A DNA stretch of 7,573 nt from Candidatus Parcubacteria bacterium (GTDB lineage: Bacteria; Patescibacteriota; Patescibacteriia; UBA1558; GWA2-36-10). The notes beneath the pieces were generated by a model, which saw only the letters and a program-made list of their open reading frames with translations, was not told where the DNA came from and searched no databases. Where the stretch lies: contig DAOVVF010000021.1 of the NCBI GenBank assembly GCA_030632225.1, positions 1-7,573 of the forward strand, read 5' to 3'. This document shows, piece after piece, positions 6,105 to 7,573 of the stretch; the stretch's first letter is position 1; the number at the start of each line of letters is the position of its first letter. A program made the translations under genes and the position numbers.

Positions 6105-6965
6105 TTAACATATCTTTTTTGATATTAATATATTAGCTCCGTTATTAATTAATGAGTTAGGCCCATAGCTTAATAATTTATCTATATTACCTGGCAAAGC
6201 ATATATTTCTCTGCCTTCGTCTAAAGCTACTTGAGCTGTTATTAGTGTACCAGATTTCTGAGCTCCTGATATAACTATAGTTACAGCTGATAGTCCAGCT
6301 AGTATTCTATTTCTTCTGGGGAAGTGATGTTGTTCTGTTTTAGTATTGGCAGGATATTCAGATAGTAGTAAACCATTATTATCTAATATTCTCTGAGCTA
6401 ATTCTAGATTACATTGCGGATAAAGTAAATTTTTTCTTAAGCTAGAACCTAGCACAGCTATAGTTTTTAGATTATTATTCAGAGCAGCTTGATGACTAAT
6501 ACTATCTATACCTTTAGCTAAACCAGATACTATAGTTAAAGGCTTTAAGTTTTTAACTATCTGTTTAGTACTATTAATATGATAGTCAGTAACAGTACGA
6601 GAACCAATCACAGTAATTAATTTATCTTTCAGTATATTTATATTACCTCTGTAAAAAAGAAATAGAGGAGGATCATAAATATTTTTTAGCAGTTCAGGAT
6701 AATTTTGATCAAGAATACTTAAATAGTCTTCTTTAATCTGACTAAACTCTTGTTTAACTTGAGAGATAAATTGTCTATCTCTTTGTTTAGCTCTAATTAA
6801 TGCGCCAACCTTATTATCTAAATCAGGATGTTTATCTAAAGCAGCTTGATAAAGATTAGCACTACCATCAAGTAATTTAATCAAAGACCAGATAGTATGT
6901 ATACCTAATCCTTTAATACTAGAAAAGAAGAACAGTTTGGCTTGGTTCTCAAAATCGCTTTTCAT
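6105..6965 (-). CDS. dprA: DNA-processing protein DprA (Smf), lacking the C-terminal winged helix
   Basis: This 286-aa protein belongs to the DprA/Smf family, which binds incoming single-stranded DNA and loads RecA during transformation. An N-terminal helical HhH/SAM-like region (about 1-80) contains FFSSIKGLGIHTIWSLIKLL. The Rossmann-type DprA core follows from about 85: YPELLKNIYDPPLFLFYRG (89-107), ITVIGSRTV (117-125), VSGLAKGIDSISHQAAL (146-162), LYPQCNLELA (181-190), LLSEYP (200-205), FPRRNRILAGLS (215-226), KSGTLITAQVAL (237-248) and YALPGN (255-260). It ends about 25 residues after the PGN motif, so the C-terminal winged-helix domain found in many DprA proteins of about 360 aa is missing. 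Where VVEA is common before the SGSLIT motif, this protein has VISGAQ. The ATG at 6963-6965 gives a full N-terminal domain. It is the first gene of the minus-strand group and is transcribed divergently from the membrane-protein gene at 7095. The family is certain; competence in this organism is inferred. Confidence 0.95.
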   Translation of the reverse strand: MKSDFENQAKLFFFSSIKGLGIHTIWSLIKLLDGSANLYQAALDKHPDLDNKVGALIRAKQRDRQFISQVKQEFSQIKEDYLSILDQNYPELLKNIYDPPLFLFYRGNINILKDKLITVIGSRTVTDYHINSTKQIVKNLKPLTIVSGLAKGIDSISHQAALNNNLKTIAVLGSSLRKNLLYPQCNLELAQRILDNNGLLLSEYPANTKTEQHHFPRRNRILAGLSAVTIVISGAQKSGTLITAQVALDEGREIYALPGNIDKLLSYGPNSLINNGANILISKKIC

Positions 6966-7032
6966 ATATTCTATTTAATTTTATGCTTGATAAGCATAGT
7001 ATAGTTAGCTTAATTTGTAAAATAGACAGGGC
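6966..7032. promoter_or_regulatory. Divergent upstream region of dprA with a 7-bp inverted repeat
   Basis: A perfect inverted repeat, TATGCTT-GAT-AAGCATA (6982-6998), sits 16 bp upstream of the dprA ATG. On the minus strand a possible -10, TAAAAT (6978-6983), ends 12 nt before that ATG, but no matching -35 is evident. The repeat would touch this -10 and extend into the spacer, where an operator could act. It has no adjacent T-run and is short, so it is unlikely to be a terminator. The regulatory role is inferred. Confidence 0.4.
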
Positions 7033-7061
7033 TTTACATTAGCTAATTTAGCTGGTATATT
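7033..7061 (+). promoter_or_regulatory. Strong extended -10 promoter for the membrane-protein gene
   Basis: A -35 TTTACA (7033-7038, five of six consensus bases), a spacer of exactly 17 bp and a -10 TATATT (7056-7061) are present. TGG directly before the -10 supplies an extended TGn element. Transcription should start near 7068, giving a leader of about 27 nt to the ATG at 7095. That leader is AT-rich and has no Shine-Dalgarno. Confidence 0.8.
7041..7053. repeat. Inverted repeat in the promoter spacer, with repeated TTAGCT
   Basis: AGCTAA-T-TTAGCT is a perfect 6-bp inverted repeat around one base, lying wholly between the -35 and -10 of the 7033-7061 promoter. The hexamer TTAGCT occurs three times in the divergent region (7005-7010, 7039-7044, 7048-7053). 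It could be an operator, but AGCTA-like strings are common throughout this window, so chance is a serious alternative. Confidence 0.35.
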
Positions 7062-7094
7062 ATTATTACTTCAATTATTAATTATCTAAATATT

Positions 7095-7573
7095 ATGCCT
7101 AGAGCAAAAAGTACTACTAAGAAAACTAAAGCCAGTAGCAAGAAAGCTGATTCAGACAGTTTGCAAGAATTTGAACAGTTTGTCTCACAAACTCCTCGTA
7201 CTAATGGTAGAGGTAAAGGCTGGTTACTTTTAACTTTCTTTATTGTAATAGTAATCCTAGCAGCTATTCTATGGTATGTATCTAAATCTACTAGCTTAGA
7301 GAAAGAATTAAGGTATAAAGCTATTTATCTAGACAACAATCAAGTCTACTATGCTAAAGTAGTTAAAGAAGATGCTCTTAGTGTATATTTAGATGAAGTT
7401 TATTATATTCAATTAGAAGAAAGAACTTTGCCTCCACAAGAAGAGGGTGGAGAGCTACAGGTTGTAACTGTACCAGTGTTAGTTAAAAGAGGTGAAGAAG
7501 TTCATAAGCCAGAAGGTTGGCTACAGTTAAATAGAGATAAGATAATTGCTATAGAGGAGATTGGAGAAGATTC
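7095..7573 (+). CDS. Single-pass membrane protein of unknown function (3' end outside window)
   Basis: An ATG at 7095 opens a frame that runs to the window edge without a stop: 159 complete codons plus two bases. The N-terminus (1-20) is rich in K, S, T and A (AKSTTKKTKASSKK), followed by a polar stretch with QEFEQFV and the basic GRGKG just before one membrane span (about 43-62, WLLLTFFIVIVILAAILWYV). The positive charges before the span predict an inside N-terminus and an exported C-terminal domain. That domain has the pattern YKAIYLDNNQVYYAKV (74-89), VYLDEVYYIQLE (97-108) and, after a PPQEEGGE linker, VPVLVKRGEEVHKPEGWLQLNRDKIIAIEEI (126-156). From memory this resembles hypothetical proteins widespread in Patescibacteria with NGQVYFGK and VYYLQ motifs, but I cannot name a family or function. 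It has its own strong promoter and is divergent from dprA. No signal-peptidase site is evident. Confidence 0.85.
   Translation, partial: MPRAKSTTKKTKASSKKADSDSLQEFEQFVSQTPRTNGRGKGWLLLTFFIVIVILAAILWYVSKSTSLEKELRYKAIYLDNNQVYYAKVVKEDALSVYLDEVYYIQLEERTLPPQEEGGELQVVTVPVLVKRGEEVHKPEGWLQLNRDKIIAIEEIGED

Noticed and set aside
1..7573. Reassigned TGA codon, as in some Patescibacteria lineages
   Set aside because: All genes end in TAA, no conserved motif requires a TGA to be read through, and tryptophan is encoded by TGG throughout. Standard code 11 fits.
1..7573. Defence system, CRISPR array, mobile element or toxin-antitoxin pair
   Set aside because: No spaced direct repeats, transposase, nuclease or paired small genes are visible. 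The genes are housekeeping functions with uniform composition.

Overview
The window is AT-rich (roughly one third G+C by eye) and densely packed. It holds seven genes: five complete on the minus strand, and one plus-strand gene cut by each edge. The content is bacterial housekeeping: chromosome partitioning, stringent response, DNA topology, folate, a queuosine-precursor transporter and DNA processing. All six visible stop codons are TAA, and every protein reads through conserved motifs in the standard bacterial code without recoding. I infer a member of the Patescibacteria (CPR). The reasons are shortened versions of normally longer proteins (a 476-aa RelA/SpoT protein ending after TGS, a 286-aa DprA with no C-terminal winged helix), overlapping genes, and a plus-strand membrane protein resembling hypothetical proteins I associate with that group. 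No marker gene is present, so this placement is tentative.

Layout. Positions 1-360 (+) are the 3' part of parB. It converges on relA/spoT (383-1813, -), and one perfect hairpin at 361-389 lies between them and runs into the last codons of relA. A 68-bp gap (1814-1881) then holds the topA terminator and a candidate relA promoter. Next on the minus strand, in transcription order, are dprA (6105-6965), yhhQ (5375-6031), folC (4099-5403) and topA (1882-4074). yhhQ and folC overlap by 29 bp. folC and topA are 24 bp apart, and topA also has its own near-consensus promoter inside the folC 3' end. Positions 6966-7094 form a divergent control region, from which a single-pass membrane protein of unknown function (7095 to the window edge, +) is transcribed.

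How the genes fit together. dprA and topA, often found near each other in bacteria, are here separated by yhhQ and folC, giving a probable dprA-yhhQ-folC-topA transcription unit that ends at the hairpin at 1859-1876. relA appears to be transcribed alone. No gene has a convincing Shine-Dalgarno sequence. The predicted -10 boxes of topA and relA lie only 8-9 nt before their ATG codons, so these two mRNAs may be leaderless or nearly so.

I see no tRNA, rRNA, CRISPR, insertion sequence, toxin-antitoxin or defence genes. I did not find a convincing new multi-gene system. The items most worth following up are the divergently transcribed membrane protein, the minimal RSH enzyme, the altered FolC motifs and the leaderless promoters.
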